Assembly: GCF_030646165.1 (NCBI RefSeq)
Contig: NZ_JAUTDO010000008.1
Span: 124,001-188,000 of the forward strand
Direction of reading: 5' to 3'
Source of the DNA: Conexibacter sp. CPCC 206217
Lineage (GTDB): Bacteria; Actinomycetota; Thermoleophilia; Solirubrobacterales; Solirubrobacteraceae
DNA length: 64,000 nt
The translations under genes and the position numbers were made by a program. Of this stretch, positions 55,889-64,000 are shown piece by piece (position 1 is the stretch's first letter; each line of letters opens with the position of its first letter). Below the pieces are notes generated by a model. The model saw only the letters and a list, made by a program, of their open reading frames with translations. It did not search any database and was not told the DNA's origin.

Positions 55889-55971
55889 CCGGGTCCCTTT
55901 TCGCGAACCGTTCCCTACTATTCGCCCCGCCGCGACGCCGACGCATCCAGACGGCGCGCGGACACCCCCGA

Positions 55972-56382
55972 ATGTCCACATCCTCCGAGCGAAAGATCCG
56001 CGTCGTCGTCGCGAAGCCTGGCCTGGACGGCCATGATCGCGGCGCGAAGATCATCGCGCGCGCCCTGCGCGACGCGGGCATGGAGGTGATCTACACCGGC
56101 CTGCACCAGACGCCGGAGCAGATCGTGGAGACGGTGATCCAGGAGGACGCCGACGCGGTCGGCCTGTCGATCCTGTCGGGGGCGCACATGACGCTCGTGC
56201 CGCGCATCGTGGAGCTGTTGCGCGCGCAGGACGTCGACGACGTGCTCGTCACGGTGGGAGGCACGATCCCGGCGGACGACATCCCCGAGCTGAAGCGGCT
56301 CGGGGTCTCCGAGGTGTTCACCCCGGGCGCACCGACGCAGGACATCATCGACTTCATCCGCGGCGCGGTCCGCAGCGACTAG
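55972..56382 (+). CDS. B12-binding domain protein (mutase small subunit)
   Basis: 136 residues consisting of one cobalamin-binding Rossmann domain. KPGLDGHDRGAKIIARALRD holds the DxHxxG motif whose His replaces the lower ligand of B12; GLSILSGAHMTLVPRIVELL and VTVGGTIPADDIPELKRLGV complete the fold. It matches the C-terminal domain of methylmalonyl-CoA mutase, as in split (McmA2) systems. The catalytic large subunit must be elsewhere. It may work with the MeaB encoded 6 kb upstream. Confidence 0.9.
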   Translation: MSTSSERKIRVVVAKPGLDGHDRGAKIIARALRDAGMEVIYTGLHQTPEQIVETVIQEDADAVGLSILSGAHMTLVPRIVELLRAQDVDDVLVTVGGTIPADDIPELKRLGVSEVFTPGAPTQDIIDFIRGAVRSD

Positions 56383-56452
56383 ACGCGTCACCCGCCGGCA
56401 CGGGCGGGAGCGTTTCCGGGCCGCACGGGGGAGGTGCGGGGACGGTACGCGA

Positions 56453-56480
56453 TTGACTGGTCAGTCAACACGGGTATCAT
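56453..56480 (+). promoter_or_regulatory. etfBA promoter with TetR-like operator over the -35
   Basis: TTGACTGGTCAGTCAA (56453-56468) has perfect 7-base inverted arms. Its left half is also a -35 (TTGACT); TATCAT at 56475-56480 is a matching -10 with a 16-base spacer. A repressor bound to the palindrome would block RNA polymerase. The arms look like operators of TetR-type regulators of fatty-acid genes, by resemblance only. The etfB start is 57 bases downstream. Confidence 0.65.
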
Positions 56481-56537
56481 GCCGCCACGAACACTGCCAC
56501 GAACGTTTGTTTGGCTCTTTCTGAGGAGGCACCCCAG

Positions 56538-57329
56538 TTGAAGATTTGCGTCCTGGTCAAAGAGGTGCCGGACGCCGCCGTCGAGAAGCGCATTGACCCC
56601 TCGACGGGGCGGATGGACCGCAGCGGGGAGAAGAACCTCAACCCGTACGACACGCACGCCATCGAGGCTGCGATGCAGCTGAAGGAAGGCGGCGCGCTGC
56701 AGATCGACGAGGTCGTCGCCGTCACGATGGGGCCGGAGTCGGCCGTTCGTGCGCTGCACAAGGCGGTCTCGCTCGGCGCCGACCGCTCGCTGCACCTGAA
56801 CGACGACGCGCTCGCCGGCTCCGACGTCGCCGCGACGGGCTACGCGCTCGCGAAGGCGCTCGAGAAGGAGCAGCCCGACATAGTCCTGCTCGGGCAGCAG
56901 TCCGACGACGGCGAGTGCTACACGATCGGCGCGGTCGTCGCCGACCACCTGAAGGCGCCGTCGCTGACCCAGGTGATCAAGCTCGACGTGGTCGACGGCG
57001 GCCTGCGCTGCGAGCGTCAGGCCGAGTACGGCTACGACACCGTCCAGGTGTCGCTGCCGGCCGTGATCTCGGTCGGCGACGCGATCAACGAGCCGCGCTA
57101 CCCGTCGCTGAAGGCGATCATGGGCGCGAAGAAGAAGCCGCTCGAGAAGGCCGCTGCCGGCGACGTCGGCATCGACCTCGCGCTCGTCGGCGCCGACGGC
57201 TCGTCCGTCAGCTGCGGCGAGTTCAAGGCGCCGCCGGCGAAGTCGGCCGGCAAGATCATCGAAGACGAGGACACGGACGCGACGGTCGAGCAGATCGTGG
57301 CGTGGCTGGACGAAAGGAAGCTGATCTAG
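56538..57329 (+). CDS. etfB: Electron transfer flavoprotein beta subunit
   Basis: 263 residues from TTG at 56538, chosen because GAGGAGG lies 9 bases upstream and LKICVLVKEVPDAAVEKRID is the usual EtfB start. NPYDTHAIEAAMQLKE and LLGQQSDDGECYTIGAVVAD are AMP/FAD-domain motifs; LPAVISVGDAINEPRYPSLK is the recognition-loop region. With EtfA it accepts electrons from acyl-CoA dehydrogenases. The next gene starts directly at the following base. Confidence 0.94.
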   Translation: MKICVLVKEVPDAAVEKRIDPSTGRMDRSGEKNLNPYDTHAIEAAMQLKEGGALQIDEVVAVTMGPESAVRALHKAVSLGADRSLHLNDDALAGSDVAATGYALAKALEKEQPDIVLLGQQSDDGECYTIGAVVADHLKAPSLTQVIKLDVVDGGLRCERQAEYGYDTVQVSLPAVISVGDAINEPRYPSLKAIMGAKKKPLEKAAAGDVGIDLALVGADGSSVSCGEFKAPPAKSAGKIIEDEDTDATVEQIVAWLDERKLI

Positions 57330-58304
57330 ATGGGCGGGATTCTCGTCTACGTCCTCCACTACGAGGGCGCGCTCAACAAGAACTCGCTCGGCGCCGTCTC
57401 CGAGGGCGCGAAGCTCGCCGCGGAGCTGGGCACGACCGCGGACGCGATCGTCGTCGGCGGCGCTGACCTGACCGACGAGCTGCTCGGCACGCTCGGCGAC
57501 TACGGCGCGGCGAAGGTCTTCCGCGCCGAGGGCGCCGAGGGCCTCGCGCAGCCGGTCATCGACGCGATGGACAAGGTCATCGAGGAGAACGGTCACGACT
57601 ACGTGATCTTCGGCGGCGGCCTGCTCGGCTTCGAGATCGGCGCCGGCCTCGCCGCGCGCCGCAACGCCGGCGTGACGATGGAGGTCACCGGTGTCGTCGT
57701 CGAGGGCGGCAAGCTCGTCGCCGAGCGCCCGATCCTCGGCGACTCGCAGATCTCGCGCTCGCACTACAAGGGCCTCGGCATCATCATCGGGCGCATCAAC
57801 GCGTTCGAGTTGAAGCCGGGCGCCGGCGGCGCGGCCGAAGTGGTCGACGTCACGGTCGAGTACTCGCCCTGGTCCAACCAGGCGACGATGGTCCAGCGCG
57901 GCGAGCAGCGCGGCGCCGACGTCAACATCGAGGACGCGAGCGTGCTCGTGGCCGGCGGTCGCGGGCTCGGCAAGGCCGAGGGCTTCCAGCTCTGCGAGGA
58001 CCTCGCGGGCGTGCTCGGCGGCGCCGTCGCCGCGACGCGCGCGGTCGTCGACGCCGGCTGGTACCCGTATGCGGCCCAGATCGGCCAGACCGGCAAGTCG
58101 GTCGCGCCGAAGCTCTACCTCGCGGCCGGCATCTCCGGCGCGATCCAGCACAAGGTCGGCATGCAGGCGTCGGAGAACATCGTCGCGATCAACAAGGACG
58201 CGAACGCTCCGATCTTCGAGTTCAGCGACCTCGGCATCGTCGGGGACCTGAACAAGATCCTGCCGAAGCTGACGGAGGCCGTGAAGGCCAAGAAGGGCGG
58301 TTGA
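57330..58304 (+). CDS. etfA: Electron transfer flavoprotein alpha subunit
   Basis: 324 residues. The C-terminal FAD domain is complete: VAGGRGLGKAEGFQLCEDLA, GWYPYAAQIGQTGKSVAPKL, AAGISGAIQHKVGMQASENI and VAINKDANAPIFEFSDLGIV. It carries the redox FAD of the ETF heterodimer. It starts immediately after the etfB stop and is followed 4 bases later by the quinone oxidoreductase gene, so the three form one operon. Confidence 0.95.
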   Translation: MGGILVYVLHYEGALNKNSLGAVSEGAKLAAELGTTADAIVVGGADLTDELLGTLGDYGAAKVFRAEGAEGLAQPVIDAMDKVIEENGHDYVIFGGGLLGFEIGAGLAARRNAGVTMEVTGVVVEGGKLVAERPILGDSQISRSHYKGLGIIIGRINAFELKPGAGGAAEVVDVTVEYSPWSNQATMVQRGEQRGADVNIEDASVLVAGGRGLGKAEGFQLCEDLAGVLGGAVAATRAVVDAGWYPYAAQIGQTGKSVAPKLYLAAGISGAIQHKVGMQASENIVAINKDANAPIFEFSDLGIVGDLNKILPKLTEAVKAKKGG

Positions 58305-58308
58305 TCGC

Positions 58309-60045
58309 ATGGCCGGCAGCAGCAACGGCCGGGTCGTGCCGGCGGCGTACCCGCCGCCGGTCGACTCGCCCAGAGAGTTCATCAAGCGCGGACTCGACGG
58401 TGAGGACGAGCTGATCGAGGTCGGCGTCGCGATCGTCGGCGGCGGCACGGCCGGTCTCGCGTGCGCGAACCGGCTGCTGCAGCTGCTGGCCGACGATCCC
58501 GAGACGCTGGAGCGCCTCGGCGAGGTGCCCGTCGCGGTCCTGGAGAAGGCGAAGACGTGCGGCGGGCACAACCTGTCAGGCGCCGTCATGCGTCCGCAGG
58601 CGCTGCAGGAGCTGTATCCCGACCTGAGCCGCGAGGACTGGCGCAAGGAGGGCTTCGCCTTCGGCGAGGTCGACAAGGAAGCGGTCTACATGCTTCCGTC
58701 GGCCAAGTCGAAGATCCGCATCCCGCCGCCGCCGCCGTTCAAGAACCACGGCAACGAGGTGATCTCGGTCGCGGCGCTGGCGCGCTACCAGCAGCGGATC
58801 GCCGAGGAGGCCGGCGCCTACATCCTCACGGAGACCGCGGCGACCCAGCTGGTCGTCGAGGACGGCGCCGTCGTCGGCGTGCGCTCGGGCGACAAGGGCC
58901 GCGGCAAGGACGGCGAGCCGCTCGGCAACTTCGAGCCGGGCACCGACATCAAGGCGCAGGCGACCGTCCTCGCCGACGGCTGCTGGGGCTCGCTGACGGG
59001 CGCCGCGATCCGGGAGTTCGAGCTCGACGAGAGCCGCGAGCCGCAGGTCTGGGAGCTGGGCGTGAAGGAGGTCTGGAAGGTCACCAGACCGCTCGACCGC
59101 CTGATCCACACGATCGGCCCCTGGCCGCTGAAGCTGTCGAAGAGATACGGGCAGATCGGCGGCACCTGGATCTACCCGATGAAGGACGAGAGAACGGGCG
59201 ACGACCTCGTCTCGATCGGCTTCGTCGTCGACCTCGAGTACGCCGACGCGACGACCTCCGCGCACGACCTGCTGCAGCAGTTCAAGCTGCACCCGCTCGT
59301 GCGAGGGATCCTCGAGGGCGGCGAGCGCGTCGCCTGGGGCGCGAAGGCGCTGCCCGGCGGCGGTTACTGGTCGATGCCGAAGCTGACGATGCCGGGCGCG
59401 CTGCTGGTCGGCGACGCCGGCGGCATGGTCGACACGGTCTCGCTGAAGGGCGTGCACCACTCGATCCTGTCCGGCAAGCTCGCGGCCGAGGCGATCTACG
59501 ACCAGCTCACCAGAGGCGTCCCGCTGGAGTCCTACGAGCAGAAGATCGAGAACTCGCTCACGGGCAAGGAGCTGTACGAGGTCCGCAACACCCGTCAGCC
59601 GTTCCAGATGGGCTTCATCAGAGGCGGCCCGCTCGTCAACCTCGCGATCGCGACGAAGGGCAAGCTGCCGCCGGGCCGCTGGCCGTGGCACAAGAACGAC
59701 GAGCAGGGCATGTTCATCGGCAAGACCGCCGACAGCTACCCGAGACCGGACAACAGATACACGTTCGACAAGCTCTCGTCGGTCTTCATCACCGGCAACG
59801 CCACGCGCGACGACGCGCCCAACCACATCCGCGTGCAGAGAAGCGTCCCGCGCGAGGTCGCCGAGACGTGGAAGTGGATGTGCCCGGCGGGGGTCTACGA
59901 GATCCCCGAGGACGCGCCGGAGACGGGCAACGTCGACGTGATCGTGAATTACACGAACTGCGTGCAGTGCGGCGCGATCACGGCAAAGGGCGGTCGCCTG
60001 ACGCCGCCCGAGGGCGGCGACGGGCCGCTCTACACGATCACCTGA
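58309..60045 (+). CDS. ETF:quinone oxidoreductase with an incomplete cluster motif
   Basis: 578 residues, standard for ETF-QO. GVAIVGGGTAGLACANRLLQ is the FAD-binding start, TCGGHNLSGAVMRPQAL and GGYWSMPKLTMPGALLVGDA follow, and WKWMCPAGVYEI with NCVQCGAITAKGG forms the C-terminal ferredoxin-like region. The family normally has four Cys ligands for a 4Fe-4S cluster, one in CPAxVY and three in CxxCxxC. Here Cys525, Cys551 and Cys554 are present but residue 557 is Ile (ATC at 59977). It passes electrons from ETF to membrane quinone. Confidence 0.9.
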   Translation: MAGSSNGRVVPAAYPPPVDSPREFIKRGLDGEDELIEVGVAIVGGGTAGLACANRLLQLLADDPETLERLGEVPVAVLEKAKTCGGHNLSGAVMRPQALQELYPDLSREDWRKEGFAFGEVDKEAVYMLPSAKSKIRIPPPPPFKNHGNEVISVAALARYQQRIAEEAGAYILTETAATQLVVEDGAVVGVRSGDKGRGKDGEPLGNFEPGTDIKAQATVLADGCWGSLTGAAIREFELDESREPQVWELGVKEVWKVTRPLDRLIHTIGPWPLKLSKRYGQIGGTWIYPMKDERTGDDLVSIGFVVDLEYADATTSAHDLLQQFKLHPLVRGILEGGERVAWGAKALPGGGYWSMPKLTMPGALLVGDAGGMVDTVSLKGVHHSILSGKLAAEAIYDQLTRGVPLESYEQKIENSLTGKELYEVRNTRQPFQMGFIRGGPLVNLAIATKGKLPPGRWPWHKNDEQGMFIGKTADSYPRPDNRYTFDKLSSVFITGNATRDDAPNHIRVQRSVPREVAETWKWMCPAGVYEIPEDAPETGNVDVIVNYTNCVQCGAITAKGGRLTPPEGGDGPLYTIT

Positions 60046-60148
60046 GTCGCACCTGTGCGGTCTCGCGCCTGCGTCCGTTGGGACAACCGGCGCGGGACCG
60101 GACAGAGGTTCGCAACTTATCGCTGTGCCGGCGGTTATAAGCGGCACC

Positions 60149-60991
60149 ATGAAGGTCGCAGCATTCTCCCTCCGCGCAGCGCTGCTGGCGCTGCTGATCG
60201 GCACCGCCGCCGCGCTTGCAGCCGGCCCGGCGCTCGCCGCCGTCGCGCCGCCCGGCGCGAAGCTCCGCTCGGTCGCCCCGGCGTCCGTCAAGCTCCCCTT
60301 CGACGCCCGCATCGCGACGTGCAGAAAGTCGCCGAGAACGGACCTGCGCACGGCCGTCATCGCCGCCTCGATGCGGCCGATCGACGGCGGCACGAAGCTG
60401 TCGCTGCGCGCCGACCTCTACCAGCGGCCGCTCAGCGGCGGGCGCTGGGCGCTGCGCTCCGACGTGCCGGGGCTGGGCGTCTGGAGCAGCCCGACGGACC
60501 CGTCGATCGGCAGCAATCCGGGCGACGTCTTCAAGTACCGCTACGCCGTCGGCCGCCTCGTCGTGCCGTTCGCCTACCGCTTCAGAGTCACCTACCGCTG
60601 GAGCGACCTGACCGGCAGAGTCGTGCGCGAGGAGACGGTCACGACGCTGCCGTGCAAGGAGCCGGACCTGCGCCCGGACATCGTGATCGACGACGTCGTC
60701 GTGGAGCCCGCGCTCGACCCGACCCAGAGCACCTACACGCTGTTCGTCCGCAACGCCGGCAGATCGACCGCGTGGAACGTCGCGCTCTCGTCCAGCTACG
60801 CCGCGCGGGTCGGCACGATCCGCAGAATCGGGCCGCTGGAGACGACCGAGCTGACGTTCGTCGCGCCGCTCTGCGCGGAGGGTCAGCCGGGGCCGACGTT
60901 CGTCGCCGATCCGTCCAACGCGATCGACGAGGCGAGAGAGACCAACAACACGCTCGTGGCGACGTGCCCGGCTACACTGGAACAACCATGA
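60149..60991 (+). CDS. Secreted CARDB-like protein
   Basis: 280 residues with a signal peptide (residues 6-30, LRAALLALLIGTAAALAAGP). The C-terminal third, from PDIVIDDVVVEP through TYTLFVRNAGRSTAWNVALS to DEARETNNTLVATC, is a CARDB-type beta-sandwich as used in cell-adhesion and surface proteins. The first part is unassigned. TATAAG at about 60136 may be a -10 element. It overlaps rpmE as ATGA, an unusual coupling of a secreted protein with a ribosomal protein. Confidence 0.8.
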   Translation: MKVAAFSLRAALLALLIGTAAALAAGPALAAVAPPGAKLRSVAPASVKLPFDARIATCRKSPRTDLRTAVIAASMRPIDGGTKLSLRADLYQRPLSGGRWALRSDVPGLGVWSSPTDPSIGSNPGDVFKYRYAVGRLVVPFAYRFRVTYRWSDLTGRVVREETVTTLPCKEPDLRPDIVIDDVVVEPALDPTQSTYTLFVRNAGRSTAWNVALSSSYAARVGTIRRIGPLETTELTFVAPLCAEGQPGPTFVADPSNAIDEARETNNTLVATCPATLEQP

Positions 60992-61209
60992 AGACCGACA
61001 TCCATCCCAACTACGTCGAGTCGCACGTGCGCTGCACCTGCGGCAACACGTTCACGACCAGATCCGTGGAGCCGACGATCAACGTCGAGATCTGCTCCAA
61101 CTGTCACCCGTTCTACACGGGCAGACAGAAGCTCGTCGACACCGGTGGTCGTGTCGAGCGCTTCCAGCGTCGCGCCGCAAGACGCGCCGCCGAGAGCGCC
61201 GCCTCCTAG
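60988..61209 (+). CDS. rpmE: Ribosomal protein L31, zinc-binding type
   Basis: 73 residues, standard. MKTDIHPNYVESHVRCTCGN and EICSNCHPFYTGRQKLVDTG are L31 hallmarks; the CxC and CxxC pairs make the zinc-binding (C+) form rather than the zinc-free paralogue. Component of the large subunit and bridge to the 30S head. It overlaps the upstream gene and is followed by a strong hairpin. Confidence 0.96.
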   Translation: MKTDIHPNYVESHVRCTCGNTFTTRSVEPTINVEICSNCHPFYTGRQKLVDTGGRVERFQRRAARRAAESAAS

Positions 61210-61234
61210 CCGCCGCGCTGATGCGCTCGGCCTA

Positions 61235-61270
61235 AGTGGCCTCGTTGGGATTGGTCCCGACGGGGCCACT
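61235..61270 (+). terminator. Hairpin between rpmE and prfA
   Basis: AGTGGCCTCGTTGGG and CCCGACGGGGCCACT pair over 15 bp (13 Watson-Crick and two G-U) around an ATTGGT loop. It lies 25 bases past the rpmE stop and 27 before the prfA GTG. No T-run follows. It may be a terminator or a regulatory leader for prfA. Confidence 0.7.
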
Positions 61271-61297
61271 CTCCGTTAACCCCTAGACTCGTCGGCC

Positions 61298-62350
<1,053 letters not shown>

Positions 62351-62372
62351 TTCCGGCGTGAGTGCGCCGGAA
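62351..62372 (+). other. Short hairpin directly after prfA
   Basis: TTCCGGCG and CGCCGGAA pair over 8 bp with a TGAGTG loop, starting at the base after the prfA stop codon. It could slow or stop part of the transcription into prmC or protect the prfA end. No T-run follows. Confidence 0.5.
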
Positions 62373-62402
62373 TCCGATTGGACTTTCGCGGAAGGCCCTT
62401 CC

Positions 62403-63212
62403 GTGCGGATGTCGCTGGCGATCGCGACCGCGGACCTGCGCGAGGCCGGCTGCGACAACCCGCGGCTCGACGCCGAGCTGCTGCTGGCGGACGCTTTGGC
62501 GGCGACGCGGACATCGCTGCACCTGTATCCGGAGCGGATCCTGGGCGCCGCCGAGAGCGCCCGCTTCGCGGCGCTGGTGGCGCGCCGGCGGGCGCGTGAG
62601 CCGGTCGCCTACATCCGCGGCACGCGCGGCTTCCGCCACATCGACCTGACGGTCGACAGCCGCGTGCTGGTGCCGCGGCCGGAGACGGAGCTGCTGGTGG
62701 AGGTCGCGCTCGGCCTGCCGCGCGCCGCGCGCGTGCTCGACGTCGGCACCGGCAGCGGAGCGGTCGCGCTCGCGCTCAAGCACGAGCGGCCCGACCTGCG
62801 GATCGTCGCGACCGACCTCAGCGGCGACGCGCTCGAGGTCGCGCGCGACAACGCCGCCGCGCTACGCCTCGACGTCGCGTTCGCGCAGGGCGACCTGCTG
62901 TCGGGCGTCGACGGTGCGTTCGACGCGATCCTCTCCAACCCGCCGTACGTGCCCGACGGCGACCGCGAGCAGCTGGAGCCGGAGGTCGCCGTCCACGAGC
63001 CGGCGCAGGCGCTGTTCGCCGGCGGCGACGGCCTCGACGTGCTGCGCCGCCTCGCCGCCGACGCCGCCGCGCGTGCGCCGTTCGTCGCGTTCGAGGTCGG
63101 CGCCGGCCAGGCGCCCGCGGTCGGCGAGCTGCTGTCGGCTGCCGGCATGACGCGCGTGCGGGCGCACAGAGACCTGGCGGGAATCGAGCGCGTGGTGGTG
63201 GGAGAGCGGTGA
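62403..63212 (+). CDS. prmC: Release factor glutamine methyltransferase
   Basis: 269 residues from GTG at 62403 (VRMSLAIATADLREAG); GGAAGG lies 7 bases upstream, and the start matches the usual VREAL-type beginning of this family. A GTG at 62358 would add 15 residues. PRLDAELLLADAL is the N-terminal bundle; RVLDVGTGSGAVALAL is the SAM site and ILSNPPYVPDGD the NPPY motif. It methylates the Gln of the GGQ loop in release factors, including its neighbour PrfA. Confidence 0.93.
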   Translation: MRMSLAIATADLREAGCDNPRLDAELLLADALAATRTSLHLYPERILGAAESARFAALVARRRAREPVAYIRGTRGFRHIDLTVDSRVLVPRPETELLVEVALGLPRAARVLDVGTGSGAVALALKHERPDLRIVATDLSGDALEVARDNAAALRLDVAFAQGDLLSGVDGAFDAILSNPPYVPDGDREQLEPEVAVHEPAQALFAGGDGLDVLRRLAADAAARAPFVAFEVGAGQAPAVGELLSAAGMTRVRAHRDLAGIERVVVGER

Positions 63213-63829
63213 TCACGACCGCTGACGCGGCCGCCTTCTCGCTGACGATCGCGTCCGGCGGGGTCGCGGTCTTCCCCGCGGACACCGTCTACGGCTTGGC
63301 GGCCGCGCCCGACGACCTCGCCGCTGTCGCGCGGCTGTACGAGCTGAAGGGCCGCCAGCCGACCAAGCCCGCCGCGCTGATGTTCTTCGACCGCGACCGC
63401 GCGCTGGCGGCGCTGCCCGAGCTGGGCCCGCGCACGCGCGGCGCGGCCGAGCGGCTGCTGCCGGGCGGCGTGACGCTGCTGCTGCCGCAACCGGAAACGG
63501 GGGAGGGCGGCACCGGCGCCGACCCAGCAGACGCTCCCGCTCTCGGCCTGCGCGTCCCGCTCCTCGACGGCCCGCTCGCCGCGCTCGCCGGCGTCGAGTT
63601 GGCGGTCGTGCAGTCGAGCGCGAACCTCGCGGGCGGCCCCGATCCGCGCACGCTTGCCGACGTGCCGCAGGCGATCCGCGACGGCGTCGACCTCGTGCTC
63701 GACGCCGGCCCGCTGCCCGGAACGTCCTCCACGGTGATCGACCTGCGCGGCTACGAGCGCGCCGGCACGTGGACGATCGTGCGCGCCGGCGCGGTTTCGG
63801 CGCAACGCGTCGCGCAGACGCTCGGCTGA
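63209..63829 (+). CDS. tsaC: Threonylcarbamoyl-AMP synthase (Sua5/YrdC/TsaC)
   Basis: 206 residues from a GTG overlapping the prmC stop (GTGA). GGVAVFPADTVYGLAAAPDD and YELKGRQPTKPAALMFF carry the ATP/threonine-binding motifs of the YrdC fold; LRVPLLDGPLAALAG and VQSSANLAGGPDPRTLADV follow. There is no additional Sua5 C-terminal domain. It makes threonylcarbamoyl-AMP for the t6A37 modification of ANN-decoding tRNAs. Confidence 0.93.
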   Translation: MITTADAAAFSLTIASGGVAVFPADTVYGLAAAPDDLAAVARLYELKGRQPTKPAALMFFDRDRALAALPELGPRTRGAAERLLPGGVTLLLPQPETGEGGTGADPADAPALGLRVPLLDGPLAALAGVELAVVQSSANLAGGPDPRTLADVPQAIRDGVDLVLDAGPLPGTSSTVIDLRGYERAGTWTIVRAGAVSAQRVAQTLG

Positions 63830-63835
63830 TCGCGT

Positions 63836-63854
63836 CAGGGGCCTGAATCCCCTG
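63836..63854 (+). terminator. Short hairpin after tsaC
   Basis: CAGGGG (63836-63841) and CCCCTG (63849-63854) pair with a CCTGAAT loop, 7 bases after the tsaC stop. It may end the rpmE-tsaC transcript. Another palindrome, ACGATCGCGATCGT, lies at 63877-63890 before the next gene. Confidence 0.45.
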
Positions 63855-63945
63855 TGCCGGCGGCGATCGGCCCTGTACGATCGCGATCGTCGTGGTGGGC
63901 TGTGACCATGAGGGTCGGGTCCGAGCTGCACGAGGGTGGTCACGG

Positions 63946-64000
63946 ATGCATCGTCTTCGCCGGATCGCGGCACTCGCCGCCACATCAGCGGTCACCGCTG
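63946..64000 (+). CDS. Start of a secreted protein, cut by the right edge
   Basis: From ATG at 63946 the frame reads MHRLRRIAALAATSAVTA and runs out of the window. A basic start followed by an Ala-rich hydrophobic stretch is a typical signal peptide. GAGGGTGG lies about 6-8 bases before the ATG. Nothing can be said of the product. Confidence 0.5.
   Translation, partial: MHRLRRIAALAATSAVTA

Noticed and set aside
63877..63890. ACGATCGCGATCGT palindrome as an origin or operator
   Set aside because: Short GATC/CGATCG palindromes are common in this composition; one copy alone is not evidence.

Overview
The window is very GC-rich DNA (my eye estimate is about 70% or more from 7 kb onward) from an actinobacterium. 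The families present suggest class Thermoleophilia, order Solirubrobacterales, Conexibacter-like: secreted proteins with the YEQVSPPDK-type opening, an FtsZ with a long N-terminal extension directly behind a ParA, two ArsA-like ATPases, an rpmE-prfA-prmC-tsaC block of actinobacterial type, and a striking use of AGA arginine codons in otherwise GC-saturated genes. This placement is inference from family memory; there is no rRNA or tRNA in the window to test it.

Layout. 1-7.2 kb is an accessory-looking stretch with visibly lower GC: two coupled secreted proteins (the first runs off the left edge), a small AT-richer secreted orphan, and a tandem pair of related glycosyltransferases. 7.2-14.3 kb holds two ArsA-type ATPases divergent from a ParA-FtsZ pair, then gamma-glutamyltransferase, a lipoprotein and a small helical protein. 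14.4-17.1 kb is one large secreted HtaA-type haem/iron protein with an IdeR/DtxR-like box upstream. 17.2-23.3 kb carries a UvrA2-AraC-VOC operon, a LON-domain protein, a DNA photolyase and a deletion scar joining the remains of two divergent genes. 23.3-27.9 kb has a methyltransferase divergent from a methyltransferase/GH57/GT4 trio that looks like the mycobacterial Rv3030-Rv3031-Rv3032 polymethylated-glucan cluster. 27.9-31.5 kb holds two coupled unknowns and an SDR/MarR divergent pair with a doubled operator.

31.6-46.4 kb is the centrepiece: one minus-strand operon glgE-treS-mak-glgB-treZ-glgX-treY with malQ divergent. It combines the GlgE route (trehalose to maltose to maltose-1-phosphate to branched alpha-glucan) with the TreYZ route back from glucan to trehalose, plus debranching and disproportionation. 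Every gene junction is an overlap, and the two places where main genes do not touch are bridged by micro-ORFs of 30 and 9 codons that themselves overlap both neighbours.

46.4-64 kb: an SGNH hydrolase, a decayed TolB-like gene, a hexapeptide acyltransferase, the MeaB GTPase, an RpiR regulator, an acyl-CoA dehydrogenase/HAD/thiolase cluster, leucyl aminopeptidase, a B12-binding subunit, an etfB-etfA-ETF:quinone oxidoreductase operon behind a palindromic operator, a secreted CARDB-like protein, and the translation block rpmE-prfA-prmC-tsaC. The acyl-CoA genes, electron-transfer flavoproteins and B12/MeaB parts suggest fatty-acid and propionate/methylmalonate catabolism. No CRISPR array, insertion sequence, prophage or stable RNA gene was seen.
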